A stretch of 64,000 nt of DNA from Epidermidibacterium keratini (GCF_009834025.1 NZ_CP047156.1:2108001-2172000); one strand, 5' to 3'. Counted from the stretch's first letter, positions 50,198 through 59,824 are shown. Translations and numbers: made by a program. The notes: generated from the letters alone by a model not told the origin.

Positions 50198-50979
50198 GCG
50201 GGCAACGACGTGCGTTTTCTCGAGCTGTGCAGCTGCTGGCGTTTTTGTCGATGCTCGTGCTCGGCGGTTGCGCCGGTGGCGGGGGCACCGCAGGACCCTC
50301 CACGGCGGGTGGAGGCACAGCGCCGCCAGCGGTCTATCAGGCCGACGTACTGTCCGTAGCCGCGCAAGCCTCCGGCCTCGATCTGACGGTCAGCGTGAGA
50401 GCGGGCCAGGACGACTGCGCGGGCGACGTCGTCGTCGACGTCCAGCCGGCCGCCGACCGCGTTTACGTCACGCTGTCGTATGAGTCGACCGACACCGGGG
50501 CGGGATGCGGCGACGTCGAGCAGCGGCAGGTGTACGTCGAGACCGGAGATCTCGCCGGCAAGCAGATCGTGCTCAACGGCAATACCTGGGGCGCGGACGG
50601 CGCCGGCGGCTTCGTTGAGTGCTCACCGCCGTTCGGATGTGATCCGCGGCCAGCTGACCGCTGCGACGCGGCGTGGATCGAGTATCTCTTCACCACGGTC
50701 GAGGTCGCGCCTGACCGCTCCTACGAGGTGCAGGCGTGCGATGGAGCGTGGTTGGTGCTGGACATCGACTCGGTCCCCGATGGCTGCGCCCCGCCTGCCG
50801 GTGAGTCGACTCCGGCGGGCTGCGCAGGCGCGGCGAGCTCGGTGCGCTGGTTCGCGGCGTTTGTCGACGAGCAAGCGGGCTGGGATGTCGTCGCATCCGG
50901 AGTCGAGGGTGGCTGCGCGCCCGTGGCCGGCGTACCCGCGTTTCCCAACGAGCTCTGCGCAAGCCTTCCGCCGCTGTGA
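50194..50979 (+). CDS. Cys-rich secreted lipoprotein of unknown function
   Basis: This 261-residue protein begins with a GTG that overlaps the PBP stop (GTGA). It has a signal peptide with lipobox LGGC near residue 26 and a Gly-rich linker. The mature part contains many cysteines (DDCAGD, AGCGD, ECSPPFGCDPR, DRCDAAW, DGCAPP), probably disulfide-bonded. I do not recognise a family. Coupling to the PBP suggests a cell-envelope partner or accessory protein. Confidence 0.82.
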   Translation: MSGQRRAFSRAVQLLAFLSMLVLGGCAGGGGTAGPSTAGGGTAPPAVYQADVLSVAAQASGLDLTVSVRAGQDDCAGDVVVDVQPAADRVYVTLSYESTDTGAGCGDVEQRQVYVETGDLAGKQIVLNGNTWGADGAGGFVECSPPFGCDPRPADRCDAAWIEYLFTTVEVAPDRSYEVQACDGAWLVLDIDSVPDGCAPPAGESTPAGCAGAASSVRWFAAFVDEQAGWDVVASGVEGGCAPVAGVPAFPNELCASLPPL

Positions 50980-50988
50980 GGGTTGGGG

Positions 50989-51993
50989 TCAGTGAATGCT
51001 GCGGTAGTCGTCGTGTCGGCGCCGGAACCGTGGGTTTCGCTCGGCAGCCCGGTCGACGAGTCGCTGTCGATAGATCGAGACGCGGCTCCAAATGGACTGC
51101 TGCAGCGCGAGTACCAGCCACCCGGCCACCGCCATGCCCGCGATGTTGACCAGCAGTTGCAGCGCGCTCCCTCGGACCTCGGACCAGTCGCCGAACGTCG
51201 TCGCTAACGCGATGTTGCCCGCGGCAGGGATCGTCGTGACGGAGATAAAGACTCCGCTGAGGCCGCCGATCCGTGACGAGGTGAGAGACAGTACGCCGGC
51301 CGCCGCCGCGATGATCGCGACGATGAAAGACCACTTGTCGGGCGTGTAGATGAACGCGGTCTGTGGCCGTGGCCCGGTGACGTCCTCGACGGTGATCCAC
51401 CCCAGCCCGCGACCGACGAATGACAGGGCGATCGTGACCGCGATGGCGAAGATGAAGCCGCCGACGAGGGTGCGGAGGGCACGGCGCATGATCGCCGGTC
51501 GCCGGCGTACTAATGCCAGCCCCATGGCGGCGATGGCGCCGAACTCCGGTCCGAGCACCATCGCGCCGATGACGAGCACCTGCGAGTCGACGACGATGGC
51601 AATGCTGGACAGCATTGTGGCGAGGGTCAGGAAGCTGGTGAACGTCCAGTTGAACTCGGTGTCCTCGTAGGCACGCTGGGTGACATCGGCCCACACCACC
51701 GAGTCGGCGCTGCTACCCGGCGCCTCCTCCTCGGCCTCAAAGCCGGGCCGCGAGATCCACGTCGGCACCTGGTCGATGTGCAGCGTGCCCGTGCGCGGCA
51801 ACCCCGTGTGCCGGATCCGGTCGATGAGATCATTCGCCGCTTCACGCGCGACGTCCGCGTCGATAACATCGCCGGGCGGCTTCAGCGACGCGCCGTGCAC
51901 GTACGACAGCGCAGTCACGGCAGGGTCCTCGCGCAAGATCCGCAGCACGTCTTTTGCCACGGCCTTCGGCGCGCACATGCGCAGGTGAATCAT
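50989..51993 (-). CDS. DUF389 family membrane protein
   Basis: This 334-residue protein has an N-terminal soluble domain ([20 protein letters not shown]) and a DUF389 membrane region with about six hydrophobic segments. Family blocks are [40 protein letters not shown] and [18 protein letters not shown]. Function is unknown; relatives have been called hydrophobic proteins linked to stress. It ends 10 bp from the convergent lipoprotein gene. Confidence 0.87.
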   Translation of the reverse strand: MIHLRMCAPKAVAKDVLRILREDPAVTALSYVHGASLKPPGDVIDADVAREAANDLIDRIRHTGLPRTGTLHIDQVPTWISRPGFEAEEEAPGSSADSVVWADVTQRAYEDTEFNWTFTSFLTLATMLSSIAIVVDSQVLVIGAMVLGPEFGAIAAMGLALVRRRPAIMRRALRTLVGGFIFAIAVTIALSFVGRGLGWITVEDVTGPRPQTAFIYTPDKWSFIVAIIAAAAGVLSLTSSRIGGLSGVFISVTTIPAAGNIALATTFGDWSEVRGSALQLLVNIAGMAVAGWLVLALQQSIWSRVSIYRQRLVDRAAERNPRFRRRHDDYRSIH

Positions 51994-52135
51994 GCACTCA
52001 GGCTAGGGGCCAGTGCGCCCAGCTTCGTGCTAACACGACTCGTGGCATCGATTCGAACTCTGCCAACGGGTTAACAAACGTCGGGGCTTTTGCGAATCGA
52101 CGCGGCTGGTGTCGGGTTCGAGCCTGCTGTCGACT

Positions 52136-52179
52136 TTGCTGACCGGCCCGGACAGTCCGGCTCGTCGTGCCGGCAGCAA
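52136..52179. terminator. Hairpin downstream of the HNH protein gene
   Basis: TTGCTG (52136-52141) and CCGGC (52143-52147) pair with GCCGG (52169-52173) and CAGCAA (52174-52179), with one bulged A. CCGGAC/TCCGG may extend the stem inside. It lies in the 247-bp gap between the HNH protein stop and the DUF389 start, where no gene is seen. Confidence 0.6.
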
Positions 52180-52240
52180 GCCGAGGCCTTGTCGATCGCC
52201 GGGCGTTACGACGCCCGCCACGCCGCCGCCGCTCGGTCGC

Positions 52241-53884
52241 TCACCCTGCTCTGGCGAGGGTGGTGTGGACTTGGTGCCAGCGCCTGTGGGCGTCCCACCA
52301 TTGGGGTCCTCGTACTTGGGGTAGGCCGTTGGTCATGCGGATGTGCCAGCCGTTGGTGCCGAGCGTGCGGTGGTGGAACCAGCACAGTAGGACGCCGTTG
52401 TCGGTGTGCGTCTTACCGCCGAGGGCCCAGTCGTGGACGTGGTGGATTTCGCACCAGGCTGCTGGGGTGTGGCAGCCGGGGATGATGCATTCGCGGTCGC
52501 GGGCGATGATCGCGCGGCGCTGGGCTGCGTTGAAGACCCGACCGGTGGTGTGGATGCCGATGATGCGTCCGGTCGCGAGGTGGATGACGCGTTGGATGAC
52601 CCCGATGCAGGCGATGCGTTGGGCGGCGTGCCAGGAGGTGCGCACATCGAGTCCATCGAGGTGTGCCCACCCGGACTGGCTCTCGAAGTCCTCAGCACTG
52701 ATCGTGACCACCAGCGTGGGTGGTGCGCTGCCGAGGGTGGGTGTCTCTGCCGCTCCGGCGGCAAGGTTCAAGATCGCCGCGAAGGCATCGTGACGTTTCT
52801 GGGCTCCGGTGCGCTGATCCGGCGGCGGCAACAGATCTTCTTCACCACCGAAGCCAGAGTCGTCGCTGCCGCTGCCGACCGCGGCCTCGTCGGCGCCATC
52901 GAAGGCCCAATCGCCCGCCTGCTCGGCTGCTCCCGCGGCGGCTGCGTCGCTGTCGACGTTGTCGGTGTCGAGGTTGAGATCGGCTTTGCTGCTGCGGGGG
53001 TTGGTGCTGGCGCTGATGAGGCGTTCGAGCTGGCTGGCGATATCGGGCATGAGGTTGCCGCGCAGCGGCACCAGTCCGTCTTTGGGTTTACCGAGACTCA
53101 GGCCCCGTTTGGCCAGTGCGCGTTCCTCGGTGGGTTCGGCGCCGTCGGGGTCGGCGTAGGCGGTCAGCCGCTGCGCGAGGACTGCTAGGTCGTCGGCATC
53201 CAACGACGGCACCTGACTCACAGCGTCGGTGTCACCGGCACCGCCGTCGTTATCCACGACGGGCTCGCTGTCGGCGCCAGCGTCGCCGTCGTCGGGTGTC
53301 GTCGTGGTGGTGTTGGCGTGGCCGCGGGCGTACCCGGCGAGAATCTGGTCGGCCTCGGCCAGGTGCTCGGTGGAGATGCGCGAGACGGCGTCGTTGAGGG
53401 GTTTCGTTGCGGCCAGGAACGTCGCGGCGCTGATCACGCCCTCGCGCAGCGCGGCGGCGAGTTGCGGGAACCGGCCGGGTAGCAGCTCGCCGGTGGTCAT
53501 GGAGCGCTCACGGCGGGTGAGCTTCGCGGTGTTCATCAGATCGCGCGCGGTCTTGCCGCTGCACAGGGTGGCGGCGCGGACGAGCTCGGCGGCGTCCTTC
53601 GCACCGAGGCGGGTGGTGAGCCGTTCGTCGCGGGGCGCGTCGTTGCGGGTGTGGACTTGCTCGATGGCTGCGACCAGTAGCGCGTCGGATAGCCGGGCGA
53701 GCTGCCCGCCGAGGCGGAGCGTGGCGATCAGCTCACGGTCAGACAGTGCTTCGGTGGCGAGCTCGTCGATCACTGCGCTGATCGCCGGAGCGAGTGAGCG
53801 GCGGGCAGCGGCGAGCGCGGTCACCGCGCTGCGCTCTACTGTCTGTTCGTTCATGTGTTCGATTAGATCAGTCGCCACTGACAT
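52241..53884 (-). CDS. DUF222/HNH endonuclease (13E12 repeat family)
   Basis: This protein of about 547 residues combines an N-terminal DUF222 region (ALAAARRSLAPAISAVIDEL, LRLGGQLARLSDALLVAAIE) with a variable acidic linker. The C-terminal HNH nuclease motif is CIIPGCHTPAAWCEIHHVHDW followed by LLCWFHHRTLGTNGW. This is the mobile, multi-copy 13E12 family of mycobacteria and relatives. The start is uncertain (53884, 53854 or 53917) because no RBS is visible. The adjoining tandem repeat array fits a region prone to rearrangement. Confidence 0.88.
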   Translation of the reverse strand: MSVATDLIEHMNEQTVERSAVTALAAARRSLAPAISAVIDELATEALSDRELIATLRLGGQLARLSDALLVAAIEQVHTRNDAPRDERLTTRLGAKDAAELVRAATLCSGKTARDLMNTAKLTRRERSMTTGELLPGRFPQLAAALREGVISAATFLAATKPLNDAVSRISTEHLAEADQILAGYARGHANTTTTTPDDGDAGADSEPVVDNDGGAGDTDAVSQVPSLDADDLAVLAQRLTAYADPDGAEPTEERALAKRGLSLGKPKDGLVPLRGNLMPDIASQLERLISASTNPRSSKADLNLDTDNVDSDAAAAGAAEQAGDWAFDGADEAAVGSGSDDSGFGGEEDLLPPPDQRTGAQKRHDAFAAILNLAAGAAETPTLGSAPPTLVVTISAEDFESQSGWAHLDGLDVRTSWHAAQRIACIGVIQRVIHLATGRIIGIHTTGRVFNAAQRRAIIARDRECIIPGCHTPAAWCEIHHVHDWALGGKTHTDNGVLLCWFHHRTLGTNGWHIRMTNGLPQVRGPQWWDAHRRWHQVHTTLARAG

Positions 53885-53993
53885 CGACTGCGTGCAAACC
53901 ACCCGAAACTGCAACACGTGAGGCGGTTGGTGTGAGTGGTGCGGTAGTGGCGTTTCGCGTTACCGCATCGTTATGAAAAGCCGCAGGTCGGCC

Positions 53994-54782
53994 CGCTTTC
54001 GGCCGGCGGGAGTGGTCTCGACGGACACTCAGTCGCTAACGCTCCCTCGCTGCTCGACCACCGAGAGAAAGAGAGCCGGGCCGCCACGCTTTCGGCCGGC
54101 GGGAGTGGTCTCGACAGACGCTCAGTCGCTAACGCTCCCTCGCTGCTCGACCACCGAGAGAAAGAGAGCCGGGCCGCCACGCTTTCGGCCGGCGGGAGTG
54201 GTCTCGACGGACACTCAGTCGCTAACGCTCCCTCGCTGCTCGACCACCGAGAGAAAGAGAGCCGGGCCGCCACGCTTTCGGCCGGCGGGAGTGGTCTCGA
54301 CGGACACTCAGTCGCTAACGCTCCCTCGCTGCTCGACCACCGAGAGAAGAGAGCCGGGCCGCCACGCTTTCGGCCGGCGGGAGTGGTCTCGACGGACGCT
54401 CAGTCGCTAACGCTCCCTCGCTGCTCGACCACCGAGAGACGAGAGCCGGGCCGCCACGCTTTCGGCCGGCGGGAGTGGTCTCGACAGACGCTCAGTCGCT
54501 AACGCTCCCTCGCTGCTCGACCACCGAGAGACGAGAGCCGGGCCCCCACGCTTTCGGCCGGCGGGAGTGGTCTCGACGGACACTCAGTCGCTAACGCTCC
54601 CTCGCTGCTCGACCAGCGAAAATGGAGTCGCGGCCACCCGGCGGGAGTGGTCTCGACGGGCACTCAGTCGCTAACGCTCCCTCGCTGCTCGACCACCGAA
54701 AATGGAGTCTCGGCCACCCGGCGGGAGTGGTCTCGGCAGCCGGACCTCGCCCAGGGGGCTCGGCCCTGCTCGACCAGCGATA
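53994..54782. repeat. Nine-copy tandem array of the dispersed repeat
   Basis: Copies of GGCGGGAGTGGTCTCGAC start at 54005, 54098, 54191, 54284, 54376, 54468, 54560, 54640 and 54720. The period is 93 bp (three times), 92 bp (three times) and then 80 bp (twice). Units contain CTCAGTCGCTAACGCTCCCTCG and end GCTCGACCACCG; the last has the other (GC-rich) core. It fills the gap between the HNH gene and the FadD-type ligase gene. The frames open through it have no coding character. Confidence 0.92.
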
Positions 54783-54870
54783 GGGCGTTCGCTCGATGGG
54801 TTGGTTGGCGGGTTGAGCGGTTCGACATACGCTTCTGGCCAATTACTCGACCCCGATAGAGAGGTCCACC

Positions 54871-56505
54871 GTGGACGGCTTGATGCAGCAGACGCCCCTG
54901 ACCATCGTCGACATCTTCGAACGTGCAGAGCGGATGTACGGCGACCACCAGATCGTCACGCGTGGACCCGCGGCCAGCACCTATACCTACGCCGACTGGG
55001 CGCGGCGTACTCGTCAGCTGGCGACCGCACTCGACGAGCTCGGCGTCAGCGAGGACGCGCGGGTCGGGACGTTCTGCTGGAACCACCACCAGCACCTGGA
55101 GCTCTACTACGCGATCCCGTGTTCCGGTCGTGTCATGCACACCCTCAATATCCGGCTCTTCCCCGAGCAGATCGCCTACATCATCGACCACGCCGGCGAT
55201 GAGGTGATCTTCGTAGACCGTTCGCTGCTGCCGCTGTTGCTTCCGGTGCTTGATCAGGTCACCTCGCCGCAGAAGATCGTCGTCATCGACGACGGCTCCG
55301 GCCCGGAGGTTATCGACAACGAGAGGTTCTTCGACTACGAGCAGCTCATCGAGGGCCGCGACCCGGCGGAGTTCGACGTCCAGGACGAAAACCAGGCCGC
55401 CGCGATGTGCTACACCTCCGGCACCACAGGCAATCCCAAGGGCGTCGTCTACTCGCACCGTTCGACATGGCTGCACGCGATGGGCATGACCTCGACGATG
55501 ACGATCGCCGTCAGCAACCGCGACCGCGCGCTCGTCATCGTGCCGATGTTCCACGCGTGCGCCTGGGGCATGCCGTACGCCGCGCCGTTCTGCGGCGCCG
55601 AGCTCGTCTTCCCGGCCAGCGACATGACTCCGGCCGGGATCGCGCAGACCATCCAGGACGAGAAGATCACCATCGCGATGGGCGTGCCGACGATCTGGCA
55701 GGGCATCGCACCACTGCTCGACGACTACGACTTCAGCACGCTGCGTGAGGTCACCGCCGGCGGCTCGGCCGTGCCACGCTCGCTCATCAAGCTCTACCGC
55801 GACAAGACCGGCATGATGATCGTTCAGGGCTGGGGCATGACCGAGACTTCCCCGGTCTGCACGATTGCCCGTCCCGAGCTGCGCGATCTTGACAAGTCCG
55901 ATGACGAGAAGCTCGACATCGCCGCAACCGCAGGCACAATCGTCGGTGGCGTCCAGGCTCGCGTGATGGACATGGACTCCGGCGAGCAGGCCCCGTGGGA
56001 CAACGAGACCACCGGCGAGCTGCAAGTAAAAGGCCCGTGGATCGCCCGCGAGTATTACAAGCCCGAAAACCCAGGCGCCCTCTCGACCGAAGACGGCTGG
56101 ATGCGCACCGGCGACATCGCGGCCATCTCGCCGGCAGGGACCATCCGGATTGTCGATCGCACAAAGGATCTGGTGAAATCCGGCGGTGAGTGGATCTCCT
56201 CGGTCGATATCGAAAACATCCTGATGGCGCACCCGGATGTCCGTGAGGCGGCGGTCATTGGAATCGCCCATCCGAAGTGGACCGAACGTCCACTCGCGAC
56301 TGTCGTACTCGCAGACGGAGTCGAGCCAACGGAGGAGAAGAAGGCAGAAATAGCTGACTTCTTGCGTCCGCAGATCGCGAAGTGGTGGATGCCCGACGCG
56401 ATCGAGTTCATCGACGAGGTGCCCAAGACGTCGGTCGGCAAGTTCTCCAAGAAGGACCTGCGCGACAAGTACGCCGACTACGAGCTGCCGGACGCCGCCC
56501 GCTAA
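54871..56505 (+). CDS. Long/medium-chain fatty acid-CoA ligase (FadD type)
   Basis: This 544-residue AMP-binding enzyme has CYTSGTTGNPKGVVYSHRS (P-loop), IVPMFHACAWGMPYAAPFCG, GWGMTETSP, the hinge GWMRTGDIAAISPAGTIRI, VDRTKDLVKSGGEWISSVDI and the C-terminal lysine in TSVGKFSKKDLR. It activates fatty acids to acyl-CoA. The GTG at 54871 follows GAGAGG. The preceding repeat array probably separates it from upstream transcription. The chain length is unknown. Confidence 0.93.
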   Translation: MDGLMQQTPLTIVDIFERAERMYGDHQIVTRGPAASTYTYADWARRTRQLATALDELGVSEDARVGTFCWNHHQHLELYYAIPCSGRVMHTLNIRLFPEQIAYIIDHAGDEVIFVDRSLLPLLLPVLDQVTSPQKIVVIDDGSGPEVIDNERFFDYEQLIEGRDPAEFDVQDENQAAAMCYTSGTTGNPKGVVYSHRSTWLHAMGMTSTMTIAVSNRDRALVIVPMFHACAWGMPYAAPFCGAELVFPASDMTPAGIAQTIQDEKITIAMGVPTIWQGIAPLLDDYDFSTLREVTAGGSAVPRSLIKLYRDKTGMMIVQGWGMTETSPVCTIARPELRDLDKSDDEKLDIAATAGTIVGGVQARVMDMDSGEQAPWDNETTGELQVKGPWIAREYYKPENPGALSTEDGWMRTGDIAAISPAGTIRIVDRTKDLVKSGGEWISSVDIENILMAHPDVREAAVIGIAHPKWTERPLATVVLADGVEPTEEKKAEIADFLRPQIAKWWMPDAIEFIDEVPKTSVGKFSKKDLRDKYADYELPDAAR

Positions 56506-56536
56506 CGAATCCGCGCCTTGGGTAGGTTTCCTCAGT

Positions 56537-58021
56537 ATGGGGAAGTTCCGGCCGAGTGGCCCTGGCGTGTTTCAGTCCGTCGCGCATCTTGACGACGTCG
56601 TCTATCGACGCCTCGCGCGCTCGCACAGCAAAACGCTCGACACGACGATGCCGGCATTGTCGCGCGCTGCCGACTACTCGAGGCTCTGGATGGCCATCGC
56701 GGCAGGCATGCACGCATACGGCGGTCGGCGCTCCAGGCGCGCGGCGGTCCGCGGTGTCGCGTCCATCGCGGCGACGTCGTTGGTGACCAACCAGGTGTTC
56801 AAGCGGATCCGGTGGCGCAACCGTCCGGACCACTCGCTCGTGCCGATCCTCCGTGCAGCGGAGCGTATGCCGACCTCGTCGTCGTTCCCGTCGGGGCACT
56901 CAGCAAGTGCGGCCGCGTTTGCCACCTCGGTCGCGATGGAGAACCTGCCCGCTGGCGTGGCGGTCGGCCTACTCGCCGGCGGTGTCGGGGTCTCTCGGGT
57001 TGCCACCGGTGCCCACTATCCCTCGGATGTTGTGTGCGGCTTCGCGATTGGCGCCGCCGTCGCGGCGATCGGCGCGAAGGTCGTCCCGCCGGTCGCACCC
57101 GTTCTGGATGAGTCGCAGCAGCCAACCCAGTTCGACCTCCCCGAGCTGCCCGATGGTGAGGGGCTCGCGGTCATCGCCAATGACCGGTCCGGGGTCGACC
57201 AGGAGAACACCGTTGTCGACCAGATCCGCGAGGCGCTGCCGAAGGCCCGAATCCTTACCTTCGGTGAAGGCGAGGATCTCGTCGAGATCGCCGACAAGGC
57301 AGCAAAAGATGCCGTCGCGCTCGGTGCGTGCGGCGGCGACGGGACAATCGTCGCGGTCGCCGAGGTCGCCATGAAACACGATCTTCCGTTGGCCGTATTT
57401 CCGGGTGGCACGTTCAACCACTTTGCCAAGGACTCACGGATCCTGTCGATGGATGACGCCTTCGAGGCCGTACGCGGGGCGCGCGGCACCAAGGTCGATG
57501 TCGCCACGCTGAACGACGAGATCTTCCTGAACACCGCGAGCATCGGCACCTACCCCGAGTTCGTCACCGAACGCGAAAAACTCCAGCGACGTCTGGGAAA
57601 ACGCATCGCCGCCGTGGTCGCGGCCTGGCGGGTCTATCGCGCCGCGCCGCGCGTCGACATGAAGGTCGACGGGCGGCCGGTGACGGCTGCGCTTTTCTTC
57701 GTCGGCAACGGTGAATACCTGCCGCGTGACTTCGCCCCCGCCATGCGCGCGGACCTGTCCGACGGCCTGCTCGACGTGCGCATCCTGAAGTCTGACAAGC
57801 GCGGCAAACGTCCGAGGCTGGCGTGGGCCACGCTCACTGGAACCTTGGAACGCAGCGGAATCTACGAGCGTATGGCGGTCAGCAAGCTCGACGTCCAGAT
57901 CAGCGGCAACAAGATCTTGATCTCGCGCGATGGTGAGGTCGATCCGCCGGTCAACCACATCCGGTTCGGCGTACTCCCGGACGCGCTCACCATCTACCAG
58001 CCGGACTCGCCGACGCTCTAA
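56537..58021 (+). CDS. PAP2 phosphatase fused to diacylglycerol-kinase-like domain
   Basis: This 494-residue fusion has an N-terminal PAP2 part with KRIRWRNRP, PSGHS (P118-S122) and SRVATGAHYPSD, the three phosphatidic-acid phosphatase motifs. A C-terminal lipid-kinase domain has ACGGDGTIVAV (G266-G267-D268) and VFPGGTFNHFAKD. The two halves have opposite chemistry on phospholipids, dephosphorylation and phosphorylation. Membrane segments are weak, with short hydrophobic stretches around the PAP2 motifs. Substrates may be isoprenoid or diacyl lipids. Confidence 0.88.
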   Translation: MGKFRPSGPGVFQSVAHLDDVVYRRLARSHSKTLDTTMPALSRAADYSRLWMAIAAGMHAYGGRRSRRAAVRGVASIAATSLVTNQVFKRIRWRNRPDHSLVPILRAAERMPTSSSFPSGHSASAAAFATSVAMENLPAGVAVGLLAGGVGVSRVATGAHYPSDVVCGFAIGAAVAAIGAKVVPPVAPVLDESQQPTQFDLPELPDGEGLAVIANDRSGVDQENTVVDQIREALPKARILTFGEGEDLVEIADKAAKDAVALGACGGDGTIVAVAEVAMKHDLPLAVFPGGTFNHFAKDSRILSMDDAFEAVRGARGTKVDVATLNDEIFLNTASIGTYPEFVTEREKLQRRLGKRIAAVVAAWRVYRAAPRVDMKVDGRPVTAALFFVGNGEYLPRDFAPAMRADLSDGLLDVRILKSDKRGKRPRLAWATLTGTLERSGIYERMAVSKLDVQISGNKILISRDGEVDPPVNHIRFGVLPDALTIYQPDSPTL

Positions 58022-58025
58022 CGGC

Positions 58026-58778
58026 TCACCCCTGGATCGTCGGCAGCACCTCGACCACGCTGGCGTTGGTATCTGCCGGCAGCGCGCACGACCACGCGAT
58101 CGCCTCGGCGATCAGCTCCGGCGAGATGGGCGGCACCTGCTCGCGAAACTCCGCGAGCTCATCTCGGGCGGCCTGATCGCCCATGTCGCTGCCGAGGTCC
58201 GTGGCCGTCATGCCCGGCTCGATCGCCCGCACCCGGACACCCTGCGGACCGAGCTCCTGGCGCAGCCCGCGCGAAAGGTGGGAAACTGCCGCTTTGCTTG
58301 CCATGTAGACGGCGTACTTGTCGATCGTCAGGTGTGCGCCGATCGAGCTGATCAGCACCAGATCGGCGGGCCGGCCGTCGGCGGCCGCTTTGAGCAGGTC
58401 GGGAATCGCCAGCCGGCCCGTCTCGGCGAGACCGAGGACGTTGACATCGAGCATCCGGCGCCACTCGTCGGGGTCAGCGGTCGCAAACGTGGCGGGCAGC
58501 ATCTGACCGGCGTTGGCCACGACAAGGTCCGCCGGGCCATGTGCCTCGCGCGCTTGGTCAAAAGCGGCAGCCAGCTGTCCGCTGTCGCTGACGTCGGCGG
58601 CGACAGCGAGGCCATCGATCCGCCGCGCCTGCTCCACGAGCGGCTCGAGGCGTCGGCCGAGCAGCGCGACCTTCGCTCCGCCTGCGCTGAGTGCCGTCGC
58701 GGTCGCCGCGCCGATTCCGGTTCCGGCGCCGGTCACGATGCCGACGCGGTTGCTGAGGTCGTGGGTATGAGTTGTCAT
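58026..58778 (-). CDS. SDR family oxidoreductase
   Basis: This 250-residue classical SDR has IVTGAGTGIGAATATAL, VVANAGQMLP, SSIGAHLT and the catalytic Y-M-A-S-K in KYAVYMASKAAVSHL. It ends 5 bp from the convergent PAP2-DAGK stop and is divergent from an XRE regulator, which may control it. The substrate is unknown. Confidence 0.9.
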   Translation of the reverse strand: MTTHTHDLSNRVGIVTGAGTGIGAATATALSAGGAKVALLGRRLEPLVEQARRIDGLAVAADVSDSGQLAAAFDQAREAHGPADLVVANAGQMLPATFATADPDEWRRMLDVNVLGLAETGRLAIPDLLKAAADGRPADLVLISSIGAHLTIDKYAVYMASKAAVSHLSRGLRQELGPQGVRVRAIEPGMTATDLGSDMGDQAARDELAEFREQVPPISPELIAEAIAWSCALPADTNASVVEVLPTIQG

Positions 58779-58879
58779 GACTCCACCATCGGCGCCACCG
58801 CCGCGCCGTGGCAGTCCGTGCTGAGAGGGGTAGTCGCACTACCGGGCTAGGGATCCTCGACGTCCGTAGCATGGCCGGT

Positions 58880-59824
58880 ATGTCCGATAACCATCTCGGA
58901 GACTTCCTGCGGCTACGGCGCGAGCGCGTCGACCCGCGCGATGCCGGGCTTCGCACCCTGGGGCATCGGCGTACGCCGGGACTGCGCCGCGAGGAGGTCG
59001 CGAGCCTGGCCGGCGTGAGCGTCGAATATCTCATCCGTCTCGAACGCGGCCGTGACCGCAACCCTTCGCCGCAGGTCATCGCCGCGCTGGCCGACGCGCT
59101 GCGGCTGGACGAGCAGGCCACCGCGCACCTGCGGGCGCTGTGCTCACCGGAGCCGGTCGCGCCACCGGAGGAGTTCGCGATCGACCCGACCGTCCTGCGC
59201 ACGCTGCAGGCAACGGCGTACCCGGCGATGATCGCGTCGCGATTCTTTGACCTGCTGGCTCTCAATGAGTCAGGTGCCGCGCTGTACGACGGGTGGGACA
59301 TCCCCCTCGGGACCAACCTCGCGGAGCACCTGTTCCTGCACCCGCGCGCGGAGGAGATCTACCTCAACCGCGAGGAGCTTGCCGCTGAGACGGTCGGAAA
59401 CCTGCGCCAGCAAAGCGGTCTTGACCCCTCGCACGAGCGGCTGACCGATCTCATCGGACGGCTCAGCATCGGCAGCCAGCTCTTTGCCCGCCTGTGGGCG
59501 CTCGGTGATGTGCACGCCAAGACGGTCGGCCGCAAGCAGCTGCGCCATCCCAGCCTGGGCGAGCTCGACCTGCTGTGGACAACGCTCACTGTGGCCGCGG
59601 CGCCGAGCCAGATGGTGGTCGTCTATCAGGGCGAGCCGGGCTCGGACACCGAGCGGGCCCTTGCCTCGCTGACCGGCTCGGACCGCGAGTTCGCGACCCA
59701 GAGCGCTATCGCGACGGCGAGCCCGACGCCGAGGATCGCCAGGTCCATCCAACCCACGGCAGGCCAGGCCCCGGCGCGCCAGGCGCTGCCGGCCGCCGTG
59801 CCGAATACCGACGACCCGAGGTAG
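58880..59824 (+). CDS. MmyB-like XRE family regulator
   Basis: This 314-residue regulator starts with a helix-turn-helix (LGDFLRLRRERVDP, PGLRREEVASLAGVSVEYLI, RLERGRDRNPSPQVIAAL). The MmyB-type sensor domain follows: NESGAALYDGW, HLFLHPRAEEIY, LRQQSGLDP, KQLRHPSLGELDL and MVVVYQGEPGSDTERAL. About 55 C-terminal residues run antisense into the convergent MFS gene (199-bp overlap) and look non-native. Such regulators usually control the adjacent divergent oxidoreductase gene, here the SDR. An ATG at 58871 is an alternative start. Confidence 0.88.
   Translation: MSDNHLGDFLRLRRERVDPRDAGLRTLGHRRTPGLRREEVASLAGVSVEYLIRLERGRDRNPSPQVIAALADALRLDEQATAHLRALCSPEPVAPPEEFAIDPTVLRTLQATAYPAMIASRFFDLLALNESGAALYDGWDIPLGTNLAEHLFLHPRAEEIYLNREELAAETVGNLRQQSGLDPSHERLTDLIGRLSIGSQLFARLWALGDVHAKTVGRKQLRHPSLGELDLLWTTLTVAAAPSQMVVVYQGEPGSDTERALASLTGSDREFATQSAIATASPTPRIARSIQPTAGQAPARQALPAAVPNTDDPR

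Noticed and set aside
52080-52200. Possible tRNA remnant (GGTTCGAGCC T-arm-like words)
   Set aside because: The T-stem does not pair and no acceptor or anticodon arm could be built.
52406-53188. Plus-strand frame opposite the HNH protein
   Set aside because: Antisense to the DUF222/HNH gene whose motifs are intact; the product is Gly/Val-rich with no family.
53971-54410. Open frames on both strands through the tandem array
   Set aside because: They stay open because 93 is a multiple of three; the translation is just the repeat.
53994-54782. CRISPR-like array
   Set aside because: The 92-93 bp units are repeated in full with no variable spacers, and no cas genes are near; it is a tandem repeat.
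54664-56271. 535-codon minus-strand frame opposite the FadD-type ligase
   Set aside because: Asp/Arg/His-rich low-complexity translation, no RBS, fully antisense to a clear ligase gene.
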